Assembly (NCBI RefSeq): GCF_025370785.1
Contig: NZ_JAMXFA010000007.1
Span: 124,001-188,000, forward strand
Length of the DNA: 64,000 bases
Direction of reading: 5' to 3'
From: Laspinema olomoucense D3b
Lineage (GTDB): Bacteria; Cyanobacteriota; Cyanobacteriia; Cyanobacteriales; Laspinemataceae
Each line of letters opens with the position of its first letter. The stretch's first letter is position 1. A model generated the notes under the pieces. It did no database searches. It had not been told where the DNA came from and saw only the letters and a program-made list of their open reading frames with translations. Below, in pieces: positions 46,645 to 55,458 of this stretch. The translations under genes and the position numbers were made by a program.

Positions 46645-47412
46645 ATGAACTCAACTATGAATCAATCCCAGAATGCTTTGATTATTGGTGCCAGTCAAGG
46701 AATCGGACTGGGGTTTGTGAAGAAATGCTTAGAAACCCCGAGTATTTCTACCGTTTTTGCCAGCTATCGCCATCCCGACACTGCCGCCGAATTATTAACC
46801 CTGAGTCACCAACATTGCGATCGGCTAATTTGCATACCAATGGACATCACTGACGAAATACAAATTCAAGAGGCAACGGCTCAAATTCAGCAACATACCG
46901 ATTCCCTCCATTTCGTCATTAATTGCGTCGGATTGTTACATGATTCCACCTTGCAACCGGAAAAAAGTTTGAGGCAAATCAACTCAGAAAACTTAATGCG
47001 GTACTTTCAAGTCAATAGCATCGGGGCCGTCTTATTAGCTAAACACTTACTCCCCCTATTGCAACATAATCAGCGCAGTATTTTCGCCACCATTTCCGCC
47101 AAAGTTGGCAGCATCGGCGACAATAAACTCGGGGGTTGGTATGGATATCGCGCCTCAAAAGCTGCTTTAAATATGCTCATGAAAACTGTGGCGATCGAAT
47201 ACCCCCGCAAAGGTGCAAATGCGATCGTCATCACCCTCCATCCCGGCACCACCGACACCCGCTTATCCAAACCCTTCCAGCGCAACGTCCCCCCAGAAAA
47301 ATTATTCTCCATAGAAAAAACCGTCTCTCAACTCTGGAGTGTTTTAGAGAACCTAGAACAAACCGATACAGGGGAGTTTTTCTCCTGGGATGGAACTCGT
47401 TTACCTTGGTGA
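46645..47412 (+). CDS. Short-chain dehydrogenase (C-factor-like)
   Basis: The 255-residue NAD(P)-dependent SDR has the cofactor motif IIGASQGIGLGF, the NCVG motif, catalytic Ser in FATISAKVGSIGD, and the active YRASK (as YGYRASKAAL). The segment HPGTTDTRLSKPFQ is typical of the C-factor/CsgA-like SDR group. ATG 46645 or 46657 is chosen over a TTG at 46615. Substrate unknown. It faces the convergent Septu genes. Confidence 0.88.
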   Translation: MNSTMNQSQNALIIGASQGIGLGFVKKCLETPSISTVFASYRHPDTAAELLTLSHQHCDRLICIPMDITDEIQIQEATAQIQQHTDSLHFVINCVGLLHDSTLQPEKSLRQINSENLMRYFQVNSIGAVLLAKHLLPLLQHNQRSIFATISAKVGSIGDNKLGGWYGYRASKAALNMLMKTVAIEYPRKGANAIVITLHPGTTDTRLSKPFQRNVPPEKLFSIEKTVSQLWSVLENLEQTDTGEFFSWDGTRLPW

Positions 47413-47457
47413 ATTTATAACCTCTTAATTTTACGGCACAGCACAAGTGATAATTTT

Positions 47458-48138
47458 TTACTGGATATATCGAGGCAAAAGTTGCTCAAAAACAAAGCAA
47501 AATTCTTGAAGTTTCCCCCCTGAATTAGGCTTGTCAATAATTGTCAATAGCGCTTTAGCCTCTCGCTGACTTAGTTCCTTCGTTTTGCGTTTACTGCTAA
47601 AGCCAAAGAAACCCACAATTGCTCTGTAACGCCTTTTTTGTAACGGGTTAGCATTTAATTCTAGGATATCAATCGTTGTATTAGCAGCCGTGTCATTCTC
47701 CTGAGAGGGAGAAACTTTACCACCCCATCCATAGATAAATCTTCTTTCACAATCTTCTTGACAGGGTGAAACAAATTGTTCCTCATTCCACCATCCTCCT
47801 TTGATTGGCGCACCATAACCATGAGAGACATCGCCGCCATCTTTTGGGAAGCAAGCGACCATATTGCGATATTCAACATCCTCTAAATAGGTCTTTCCTG
47901 GATTGGGGACTGTTCTACATACGGATTGAGGCTTAATATGTTCAATATGAGAATCTTCCTCAGATATGCTTACCCCGGTATAAGCACAAAGAAATCCCTG
48001 TTCTTTTAACAGATGATTTTTTAAAACTGTATGTGCTTCTTTTCCTTGGAGTGCTGCATAACTACAGTCTAGCCCTTCATTTTCCTTGAGCCACTCTAAA
48101 AATTCTCTAGGGGGATGGGTTTTTCTAATCCGTTTCAT
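47458..48138 (-). CDS. ptuB: PtuB-like HNH endonuclease (Septu)
   Basis: The 226-residue predicted nuclease of the TIGR02646 type starts MKRIRKTHPPREFLEW. It has the HNH core with CAYTGVSISEEDSHIEHIKPQS and YRNMVACF, and a Cys pair CQEDCERRF that may bind zinc. It overlaps the ATPase gene upstream by 14 bp (ATG within the PtuA end), so the two are translated together. In the Septu anti-phage system PtuA recruits PtuB, which cuts nucleic acid. No reverse transcriptase or retron RNA is near, so this is a stand-alone Septu. Confidence 0.88.
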   Translation of the reverse strand: MKRIRKTHPPREFLEWLKENEGLDCSYAALQGKEAHTVLKNHLLKEQGFLCAYTGVSISEEDSHIEHIKPQSVCRTVPNPGKTYLEDVEYRNMVACFPKDGGDVSHGYGAPIKGGWWNEEQFVSPCQEDCERRFIYGWGGKVSPSQENDTAANTTIDILELNANPLQKRRYRAIVGFFGFSSKRKTKELSQREAKALLTIIDKPNSGGKLQEFCFVFEQLLPRYIQ

Positions 48139-49459
48139 AGTCTTTTAAGAGTTCAAGTCTATCTAAAAATGAAGTAGCTTCTTGCAGTTCAGGAAAGTCC
48201 CCCACTTTTTGGTTGAGGGTTTGAATCAGTTCTCTAGCTTGGGAATAGTTCTCGGCATCAATTGTATCAAATATTTGCTCTAAATCCTCTTCGATTTTAA
48301 TATCTCTGGCTGAGGCTCCCATGAGATTTTGTAAAATCCATGAGCTATCCATTCCTAATCCTTGCTTAGGGGTAATGGTACAGATTTTACCTGTATTGTC
48401 TTCATAGAGAATCCGTAGACATTCCGGTTCAATTTGACCAATAACTTGGGGGGAATGGGTGGTGCAAACAAATTGAATAGAAGGAAAGGTGGTTTTCAGG
48501 TCATTAACAACCCGCCGCTGCCATTTAGGGTGGAGATGCACATCAATCTCATCAATCAGGACTAACCCCGGTGTTTGTTGCAGAATAGGGGGAATTATTT
48601 CGGGATTAGGGTCCACGACTTCGGACAAAAATTTAGTATTTTGGTTGACGACTTTGATGGCAATATCAGCAATTAGAGCAACCATCATTTTTTGTCCTGC
48701 ACTGAGGTTGCTGAAGGGGATGGGTTCATTTTCCAAAGAAACGACGATTTCAGCCCGATCGCCATCAAACCAAAGGTCATCCGCTCCAGGAATGCAGCGT
48801 AAAATGGCCCATTTAACAACATCATAGCTAGGGCGCATTTTTCCACGCTGTAAAGCTGCGATCGCCTCTTTCTGGAACCAAGTTTGCAAGTCAGCCAGTC
48901 TAATTCGTTCTTCAAAGCACTCATAAAAAGCATCCCATCTGCGAGAAATCTCTTGCTCCAATTTTGCGGTTTTGCGCTTCGTGTTAGAAGGTAGCCAAGT
49001 TCGACCCGCTCCATAATAACCAATCACCGGGAACCAAATCATTTCGCCTAATTGATCTCTTTTAAAAAGGCTGCTAATAAAATCTATAACTTGTTTGGCT
49101 TCTGCATTTGATGTTCGAGAACCGTTTGAGTAAATTTTTCTACACCATTCATAGGAACAATCATTAATATATCCTAGGGCTTTAACTTCAACGGGTTTAT
49201 ATTCAATAAATAGGGTAACTCCCGCTGCTTTTATAGCTTGCAAGCGAATCTCATTCCGCAATATATTCCTTTTGCTATGAGAAAGAGTGCTATCCGGTGG
49301 ATTGACCAGCCATACGCCAGCCGCAATTGCCAATGCATCTAATAGGCTGGTTTTACCCGTCCCATTGTCGCCTATGAGTAGGGTGAATTGGGGATGAAGT
49401 TTTAACTTATAATAGGAAAACTTTTTAAAATTATAGATAATTAATTCATCAATTCTCAT
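48125..49459 (-). CDS. ptuA: PtuA-like ATPase (Septu)
   Basis: The 444-residue SMC/ABC-type ATPase starts MRIDELIIYNFKKFSYYKL. It has Walker A GDNGTGKTSL (about residues 29-38), signature NLSAGQKMM (about 255), Walker B LVLIDEIDVHLHPKWQ and the H-loop TTHSPQVIG. This is the AAA_21-like architecture of PtuA. Together with PtuB at 47458-48138 it makes a Septu operon. The promoter is probably at 49460-49500. The defence role is assigned by homology and gene pairing and was not tested. Confidence 0.86.
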   Translation of the reverse strand: MRIDELIIYNFKKFSYYKLKLHPQFTLLIGDNGTGKTSLLDALAIAAGVWLVNPPDSTLSHSKRNILRNEIRLQAIKAAGVTLFIEYKPVEVKALGYINDCSYEWCRKIYSNGSRTSNAEAKQVIDFISSLFKRDQLGEMIWFPVIGYYGAGRTWLPSNTKRKTAKLEQEISRRWDAFYECFEERIRLADLQTWFQKEAIAALQRGKMRPSYDVVKWAILRCIPGADDLWFDGDRAEIVVSLENEPIPFSNLSAGQKMMVALIADIAIKVVNQNTKFLSEVVDPNPEIIPPILQQTPGLVLIDEIDVHLHPKWQRRVVNDLKTTFPSIQFVCTTHSPQVIGQIEPECLRILYEDNTGKICTITPKQGLGMDSSWILQNLMGASARDIKIEEDLEQIFDTIDAENYSQARELIQTLNQKVGDFPELQEATSFLDRLELLKDYETD

Positions 49460-49773
49460 GGTTTTGCAATTTTAGGTTGAAAAATCAAAATTATAGCATA
49501 GATTACCGATATTATTCTCTAACCTCTAAGAGTAAAACCCTGTGGATTAATTCGAGTCAGTCGAATCGGGGGGAGAGGCTAACACGACTGAGAAAAATTA
49601 TTCCATGTATTGAGGTTCAAAGTTGATGCAGAACCTCTATCGCTGGAGGGGCAATTCACAAAATATGCCCCTCCATTTCAGATTACCTATCCCAAGAAAG
49701 CGTCAGTTCGGGGACAGTTTTTTGTAGGCTTTGGTGGAGTACAATCCTAGGTCACAAGTCAAAAAAAACTGAA
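49460..49773. other. Intergenic region between the Septu operon and pgeF
   Basis: No gene, reverse transcriptase or retron-like structured RNA is seen. It should hold the Septu promoter. Confidence 0.5.
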
Positions 49774-50562
49774 TTACTGTGAAATAATTCCTGACCATTG
49801 GACTTTTTTGAGTCCGTCTCGACGGTAGGAAAAGAAGTTTTCGGGGTCTTGATAGGTGCAATGGGGGGAAATGGCAACTTGTTCGGAAGTTATCCCCAAT
49901 TGCTCTAACTGTAACTCAATGGTTCTTCGGACATCTAGCCGTGCTTTTCCGGGTTCGGAATCAGGTAAGATGGGGGAATTATCGAAGTCTTGAATAGTTT
50001 TTAAAATGTCTTCAGGATTGTCTAAATCAACGAGACTGGCACAGGTTTGGATGGCAACTTCGGTGTTGACTTGATACACTGGGCCGGAAATGGCGGGCCC
50101 GATCGCCACTCGTAATTGCTCTAACTGACTCCCTTGGTTCACCATTTGGGCGATCGCCACCGCCACGATATTTGTCGCAGTTCCTCGCCATCCCGAATGC
50201 AACGCCGCCACCTGTCCCGTTTGCATATCCCCAATCAATACCGGCGAACAATCTGCACTACAAACCCAGATTGCCTCCTTGGACCCTGCACTCATCAACC
50301 CATCCGCCTCTGGTTTCTGTGGTGTATCCTCTTCTAACCCTTCTTCCCGAACCTGGGGGGTCAAAGTCTGGGTACTTAACACCACATTCCCATGCACCTG
50401 TTTGACGCGATACACCGAGGCGGTGGGTTGCAACACCTCCACCAACTCCTCGGGCGATCGCGGCCAAAATTGCTGAGTAAAAAACCCGTGAGCCCAAGGT
50501 TCCAGTAAACTACAAGTCAAATAGGGCAGTCCGTTCCAATTCCGCCAGCGCCAAGTATGCAT
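49774..50562 (-). CDS. pgeF: Peptidoglycan editing factor PgeF / YfiH multicopper-like
   Basis: The 262-residue cytosolic protein belongs to the DUF152 (laccase-like/purine nucleoside hydrolase) family that clears mis-made peptidoglycan precursors. Metal/active-site motifs are visible: CSADCSPVLIGD, ALHSGWRGTATNIV and SPHCTYQDPENFFSYRRDG. The N-terminal VHGNVV (of the KQVHGN motif) is present. Length is typical. It is transcribed away from birA. Confidence 0.9.
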   Translation of the reverse strand: MHTWRWRNWNGLPYLTCSLLEPWAHGFFTQQFWPRSPEELVEVLQPTASVYRVKQVHGNVVLSTQTLTPQVREEGLEEDTPQKPEADGLMSAGSKEAIWVCSADCSPVLIGDMQTGQVAALHSGWRGTATNIVAVAIAQMVNQGSQLEQLRVAIGPAISGPVYQVNTEVAIQTCASLVDLDNPEDILKTIQDFDNSPILPDSEPGKARLDVRRTIELQLEQLGITSEQVAISPHCTYQDPENFFSYRRDGLKKVQWSGIISQ

Positions 50563-50704
50563 CTTTGGTTTGAAGATAAATAATTAATCAAGGAGTGATT
50601 CAGGGGAGGAGCGACCGCCTCAGACTACAATCCCAACTGGAAAAAATCCCAAAAATTTTCAGCCTGTATTCGCATTTTATGCTACCTTAGACCACGGACT
50701 CTTT

Positions 50705-51616
50705 ATGCGAACCGCTCCTGTGGGCCTGAATCAAGACTGCATAGAAAATATTCTGCGGTGTCTGCGATCGCAGCACCCGGTTAATCCTGGAATGAGTGAC
50801 GGAGGTTTCGCCTCATTACCGTCCTTGTCTCCCTCATCCCTTGACTTTTCTATCCACATCTTGGAGCAAGTCTCCTCCACCAATGAAACCCTTTGGACCC
50901 TCCTAGCTGCCGGTGCACCCCCTGGAACGGTAGTCATCGCCACCCGTCAAACTGCGGGAAAAGGACAGCGCGGACGCCAGTGGGACTCATCACCGGGGGG
51001 TCTTTATCTCTCCCTAGCCCTAACCCCGAACCTCAATGCTCGGGATGCACTACTGCTGACCCTTTGTAGCGCTTGGGGACTGGCAACCACGTTGCGCGCC
51101 TACAATATCCCAGTCAGCCTAAAATGGCCTAACGACTTGATTCTGGAGGGCTACAAATTGGGGGGCATCCTCACCGAAACCAAAATCCATCAGGGACAAA
51201 TTACTAAAGCAGTCGTCGGAGTGGGCATTAATTGGTCCAACCCAGTCCCCGAAACCGGGATTAATCTCCAAACCTTCCTTGGCGATCGCCCTGATCCTGG
51301 GATCACCTCTCTGGAAATGTTGGCCGCCCTAACCCTGTGGGCCGTCGCCTCCGGATATCAAACGTTTAATGAGAAAGGAGTAGGGACTTTACTGCCATCC
51401 TACCAAAACCTGATGGTGGGCATCGGTCAACCCCTTGCCGTAGAAGGTTCGGCAGGGATTGTCCTAGGCGTCAGCAATACCGGAGAACTGCGCGTTCGTC
51501 TGAACCGATCGCCGGTACCCGATCCTAACTGTACTTTTACAAGTGCTTCTACTACCGAAGAAATTGAGTTGATGCCCGGTACAATTAACCAGGGGTATCC
51601 CATTCTCAGGGCCTAA
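50705..51616 (+). CDS. birA: Biotin-[acetyl-CoA-carboxylase] ligase BirA
   Basis: It activates biotin and attaches it to the biotin carboxyl carrier protein of acetyl-CoA carboxylase. The 303-residue product lacks the N-terminal DNA-binding HTH of E. coli BirA. The ligase core has AGKGQRGRQWDSSPGGLYLS (about 88-107), the KWPNDLILEGYKLGGILTE block (about 138-156) and a C-terminal SH3-like domain. The first ~50 residues are poorly conserved, and an internal start could be used. Confidence 0.93.
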   Translation: MRTAPVGLNQDCIENILRCLRSQHPVNPGMSDGGFASLPSLSPSSLDFSIHILEQVSSTNETLWTLLAAGAPPGTVVIATRQTAGKGQRGRQWDSSPGGLYLSLALTPNLNARDALLLTLCSAWGLATTLRAYNIPVSLKWPNDLILEGYKLGGILTETKIHQGQITKAVVGVGINWSNPVPETGINLQTFLGDRPDPGITSLEMLAALTLWAVASGYQTFNEKGVGTLLPSYQNLMVGIGQPLAVEGSAGIVLGVSNTGELRVRLNRSPVPDPNCTFTSASTTEEIELMPGTINQGYPILRA

Positions 51617-51695
51617 CTGCGCGGTGTTTGCTGTGTAGAACCCTGCTTTGAAACCGTTAATCCTTCTAGGAATCTATAGCGAAGAGCGAATTAAA

Positions 51696-53384
51696 ATGAG
51701 CCAGCGAAATCAATTTTCCCGCACTCCTTTAAGTATTATTTGTCAGGTTTCTCTCCTGGTGCAGGGACTCGCGTTGATTCCCTCCCTCAGCGTGATCGGT
51801 GGAGACACAGATGCTAATGCGCAGACTCCATCGGATGCAGCAGACCCTTTTGGTCAAGCTGAAATGGCCCCCCCGCCCATTGAATCACGGCCCTCGGAAC
51901 CGGAAGTCTCCACGGGCGCGAAACTCTTACAACCCTTACAAGGTGCTGATTATCCAGCTTCGGAACGGGTTGAGAAAACCCCTGCTGACCCTGAGTTTGC
52001 CGAGGATGCCTCTCCAGACCCCTTAGATAGTGCCGGGGTGAGCCCTTGGTCTCCTGAATCGGACTCAGCCGAGCAGACCCTGATGGCGCAACCGGACCCG
52101 ATTGGAGGATACAGACGAGAGGCGATCGCCCCACCGGAAGATTACCCGACCCCGGAAACAGCCAACGGGGAACCAACCCTCCAAAACATCCACCAAAGCA
52201 ATCTTTACGTCGATCCCACGGAGTATAGTCTCCCCTCCCCCAATAATGCCCCCGCTGCTGAAGCGAGTGCCGTAGCGACACAGACACCGGAAGAGTCGGA
52301 CTCCTCCAGTGCGATCGCACCCCCTCCACCGGAAGTCGTAGAAGAGGGGGCCTGGGTTGAAAAACCCCTCCCCCAAGCATCTCAGGAGATGGAAGAGCAT
52401 CGTTACGCCGAGGATCAGCTACCGGTTCCGGCATCCATTCAGCAAGCCCAACAGGCGAACCTTTACAGTCCCGCCTTACAACCCCTGGAACCCCCGGCGA
52501 TCGCTGCTCCAGTGGGCGCTTCCTCTGCACAACCTGAACCCGTTTACTATCCAGAACCCGAAGCCTCCTACGCCACACTGTCCCAAGTCCCAGTTAGGAC
52601 TAGCCCTGTCTACCCGGACGCCTCCGTTCAAGCTGACATTGACGGCATCCACTATCGCACCAAAGCCGCTGCCCGTAACTTTGACTGGAAACGCCTGGGA
52701 CGGTCCTCGGGTCGTCAGGGGAACGGCAACACTAACATGATCTTCCCCCTGGCAATTCCGGCGGAAATTACCTCCTTATTTGGCTGGCGGAACCATCCAA
52801 TTTTTGGAGATAGCCGTTTCCACTCCGGTATGGACTTCGGTGCACCGACTGGAACTCCCGTTGTCGCTGCCTATAGCGGGACCGTCTCCATTGCCGATTG
52901 GATGGGAGGGTATGGTCAAACTGTGGTCCTGCAACACCAGAATTCCACCCTGGAAACTCTGTATGCTCACCTCTCCAATATCTTTGTCCAACCCGGAGAA
53001 GTTGTGGAACAGGGTCAAGTCATTGGAGAAGTCGGCAGTACCGGAAACTCCACGGGCCCTCACCTCCATTTTGAACTGCGCGAGTTAACTCCTGAAGGGT
53101 GGAGGGCAATGGATCCAGGCACTCAAATGGAATATGCTCTAGCACAATTCATTCGCTCTTTAGAGACGGCCCCCCAAATAGCCACTCCTGCTTCGGAGAA
53201 CTCCATGCTCACGACTCTACCGTCTTTAGAGATGCCTGCACCCCCGCCCCCCCTGGCCTTGTTGAACTCTCCCATCAATCTGGAAACGGCTTCAACAACC
53301 TTACTGGATGTTCCTAGCGCCCCCCCAGTCCCCCTCCCTCCGGTTCCAGTCACCTTAGAGGTGACTATTCCCGCTGCGGAGTAA
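51696..53384 (+). CDS. M23-family metallopeptidase (LytM domain)
   Basis: The ~562-residue exported protein has a signal peptide (residues 1-45), a long low-complexity Pro/Glu/Ser-rich linker (about 60-330), and a C-terminal M23 domain. The zinc and catalytic residues are in the segment HSGMDFGAPTGTPV and in HLHFEL; the LYAHLSN His is also present. Cell-wall hydrolase role is likely. ATG 51696 follows a good ribosome site; a TTG at 51648 would extend the N-terminus without reason. A hairpin follows at 53394. Confidence 0.9.
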   Translation: MSQRNQFSRTPLSIICQVSLLVQGLALIPSLSVIGGDTDANAQTPSDAADPFGQAEMAPPPIESRPSEPEVSTGAKLLQPLQGADYPASERVEKTPADPEFAEDASPDPLDSAGVSPWSPESDSAEQTLMAQPDPIGGYRREAIAPPEDYPTPETANGEPTLQNIHQSNLYVDPTEYSLPSPNNAPAAEASAVATQTPEESDSSSAIAPPPPEVVEEGAWVEKPLPQASQEMEEHRYAEDQLPVPASIQQAQQANLYSPALQPLEPPAIAAPVGASSAQPEPVYYPEPEASYATLSQVPVRTSPVYPDASVQADIDGIHYRTKAAARNFDWKRLGRSSGRQGNGNTNMIFPLAIPAEITSLFGWRNHPIFGDSRFHSGMDFGAPTGTPVVAAYSGTVSIADWMGGYGQTVVLQHQNSTLETLYAHLSNIFVQPGEVVEQGQVIGEVGSTGNSTGPHLHFELRELTPEGWRAMDPGTQMEYALAQFIRSLETAPQIATPASENSMLTTLPSLEMPAPPPPLALLNSPINLETASTTLLDVPSAPPVPLPPVPVTLEVTIPAAE

Positions 53385-53393
53385 CCCTCTTTT

Positions 53394-53428
53394 GTTTGGA
53401 GTAACGACAGCCGGTGGTTACTCCAAAC
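53394..53428 (+). terminator. Terminator-like stem-loop after the M23 gene
   Basis: GTTTGGAGTAAC and GTTACTCCAAAC form a perfect 12 bp stem around an 11-base loop. No U-run follows, so termination is likely but not certain. Confidence 0.5.
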
Positions 53429-53715
53429 TGGGGTTTGCGATCGCTGTTTTTTTAGGCGATCGCCCCATTGGGAACTGGGTTTATTTTCCCTAAAACTCCC
53501 GAGAACAACTGAGGTTATTCGTTACTACAAACTGGGGAACGACTCGTTTTGGCTTAAGAATTCTTTACAGCGTCGGCTAAAAAAAAATAGGCATCAGGGC
53601 TTGTATTGTTGCACCCGATGCTCTATTATGTAATAATGGGAACTTTGACTGAAATAAAATTTTTGAGTATATTTCCATTATAACATAATATATCAAACTC
53701 CCGAAACAAATGCAA

Positions 53716-53744
53716 CCCCGCAATGAAAAAAAAATGCGCCGGGG
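53716..53744 (-). terminator. Possible ribE terminator
   Basis: A CCCCG/CGGGG stem with an A-rich loop lies about 25 bases beyond the ribE stop codon. On the minus strand the loop has a run of nine T residues. The hairpin is weak because the loop is large. Confidence 0.35.
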
Positions 53745-53766
53745 TGATATTGAACTTTAAAATTAA

Positions 53767-54486
53767 TTAAAGATAGCCATGTTCTGCCAGAAAAGAGGGG
53801 GAAATCTGCTCCAAACTGGAAAGGGAGGGAGTGACATCATCAAAGGGGATGTCAGACACAGCAGAACCGAAACTTGAACGGATGAATTTACCGACATATT
53901 TACCTAAAATATCGGCTTCTAAATTAACCCAGTGACCGAGTTGGAGATAGCGGAGGTTAGTTTCGGCATAGCTGTGGGGGATGACGGCAGCGGTAAAGTA
54001 AGTGCCTTGTTCATCACAGTGGGCGATGGTGAGACTGATGCCATTGACAGCAATGCTCCCTTTGGGAACGATATAAGGGGCAATTTGGCGCTGCCATAGC
54101 TGTTGGGAAGAGGGGGGTGCAGTAAAAGTCATTTCCCAGGAACTAGCGGTTTGGATGGACTGTTGCAGACAGCCGATCGCATCCACATGACCTGTGACAA
54201 AATGGCCGCCTAATTTGCTGCCAACGCGCAAAGAGGTTTCGAGATTGACGTAGGTATGGGAGACAGTCCCGAGGGTGGTGCGATCGAGGGTTTCCGGGGA
54301 GGCGATCGCCACAAAACCTCGGGGTAAAATCTCGACGACGGTTAAACATACCCCATCGACGGCGACGCTATCCCCTAATTCTAAATCCGAAAGCACCACC
54401 TCAGCGCCCGAATGACAGGAAATTTTGAGATTTTCTGTCCCGATCGCCTCAATGGTGCCTAACCCCTGAATTAATCCGGTAAACAT
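53767..54486 (-). CDS. ribE: Riboflavin synthase alpha chain
   Basis: It dismutates two 6,7-dimethyl-8-ribityllumazine molecules to riboflavin. The 239-residue protein starts MFTGLIQGLGTIEA, the standard N-terminus, and has two lumazine-binding domains (SVAVDGVCLTVV; GGHFVTGHVD, then SIAVNGISLTIA). The C-terminus is about 20-30 residues longer than most homologues (IPFDDVTPSLSSLEQISPSF). ATG 54486 sits at the conserved start. Monocistronic. Confidence 0.96.
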   Translation of the reverse strand: MFTGLIQGLGTIEAIGTENLKISCHSGAEVVLSDLELGDSVAVDGVCLTVVEILPRGFVAIASPETLDRTTLGTVSHTYVNLETSLRVGSKLGGHFVTGHVDAIGCLQQSIQTASSWEMTFTAPPSSQQLWQRQIAPYIVPKGSIAVNGISLTIAHCDEQGTYFTAAVIPHSYAETNLRYLQLGHWVNLEADILGKYVGKFIRSSFGSAVSDIPFDDVTPSLSSLEQISPSFLAEHGYL

Positions 54487-54806
54487 GGCTTTTTCCTTGA
54501 AATTGCATAAATTATCGACAGGTCCTTACCATTTTTGCCAGTGTCCTGTCAAATTTTTTATTAAATTCCTGGCATAAGAGGGAGCTAAGGAAGCAAAGAA
54601 GGAGGCATACTGGAATTTATAAAGGTAAAAAAGCACCGTGGCTGATCTGAAGGGAGGTACCATGAGACTGCACTTCTGGTTGAACCTAAAGGTTTTGCCT
54701 TAACGTTATAGTGAAGCATGGACCTGCCTGAAACCGGAGAAAGAGACTTACAAAAGAGGTGCCGAGTTCATTATCCCCCATAGCGTGTTCTAAAGAGGCC
54801 GAGCCG
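54487..54806. other. Intergenic region between ribE and the BFN nuclease gene
   Basis: It holds a 13-codon ORF (54662-54703) with a good ribosome site (GGGAGGT) and a promoter-like region. No FMN riboswitch was recognised. Confidence 0.45.
54662..54703 (+). CDS. Possible 13-residue leader ORF of the BFN gene
   Basis: GGGAGGT sits about four to ten bases before ATG 54662; the frame encodes MRLHFWLNLKVLP and ends in TAA at 54703. It lies about 100 bases before the BFN start. It is supported only by the ribosome site. Confidence 0.3.
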   Translation: MRLHFWLNLKVLP

Positions 54807-55325
54807 ATGATTGAGATGAAAGTCGCTGGAATTGCATTGGATGCAGCAACAAGGAGTCCCATAGTGCTGCTCAGAGACGCCGGAGATCGACGAGCTCTGC
54901 CGATCTATATAGGCCAAGACCAAGCTAGGTCAATTATTAGCGCCCTCGAAAGCCAAAAACCGCCTAGGCCCTTGACCCACGATCTCATGGTGAATATCCT
55001 AGAAGAATATGAGATCAGTTTAGACCGGATTATTATTCATACTTTACAAGACAATACGTTCTATGCAGTCCTGAAGCTTCGTCATGGAGAAGCGCTTAAG
55101 GAGATTGACGCCCGTCCTTCGGATGCGATCGCCTTAGCACTGCGGACCAATAGCCCGATTTGGGTGATGGAAGAAGTGGTGGCGGATGCCTCGATTCCCG
55201 TGGATCGAGAAGCAGATGAAGCAGAACGACAAGCATTCCGTGATTTTGTTTCTAACATTAGCCCGGAAGATTTCATACAACGTAAGGAATTTGGTTCGGG
55301 TAGTGGAGAAGTTCAAGAGTCGTAG
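54807..55325 (+). CDS. BFN-family bifunctional nuclease-like protein
   Basis: The 172-residue protein starts MIEMKVAGIALDAATRSPIV, the family's fixed N-terminus, so ATG 54807 is preferred over an in-frame GTG at 54759. Family features are DRRALPIYIGQDQARSI, PPRPLTHDLMVNI and ARPSDAIALALRTNSPIWV. An acidic Glu/Asp helix tail follows. Bifunctional nucleases are also seen in plants, where they are RNase/DNase active. The cyanobacterial role is not established. Confidence 0.92.
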   Translation: MIEMKVAGIALDAATRSPIVLLRDAGDRRALPIYIGQDQARSIISALESQKPPRPLTHDLMVNILEEYEISLDRIIIHTLQDNTFYAVLKLRHGEALKEIDARPSDAIALALRTNSPIWVMEEVVADASIPVDREADEAERQAFRDFVSNISPEDFIQRKEFGSGSGEVQES

Positions 55326-55458
55326 AGCGTTCCTGGGGAGTTGGAAGCAAGGGAAATCAAGAATTAAGAATCAAGAGAAACTTGGTGATCTGTGCATTCT
55401 AATCTCTCAACTCCCGGCCTCCCTCTCAGGAACGAAATATGAGGAGAAAATGTAAATC

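Larger units (their letters stand above)
53385..53766. other. AT-rich intergenic region
   Basis: It contains a GTTTGGAGTAAC/GTTACTCCAAAC hairpin (53394-53428) and a GGCATC-x-CGATGC hairpin near 53592-53626, and the 53716-53744 hairpin near ribE. The rest is AT-rich and holds no gene. Confidence 0.5.

Noticed and set aside
47458-49773. Retron Ec78-like system
   Set aside because: PtuA and PtuB are present but there is no reverse transcriptase and no msr-msd-like structure nearby.
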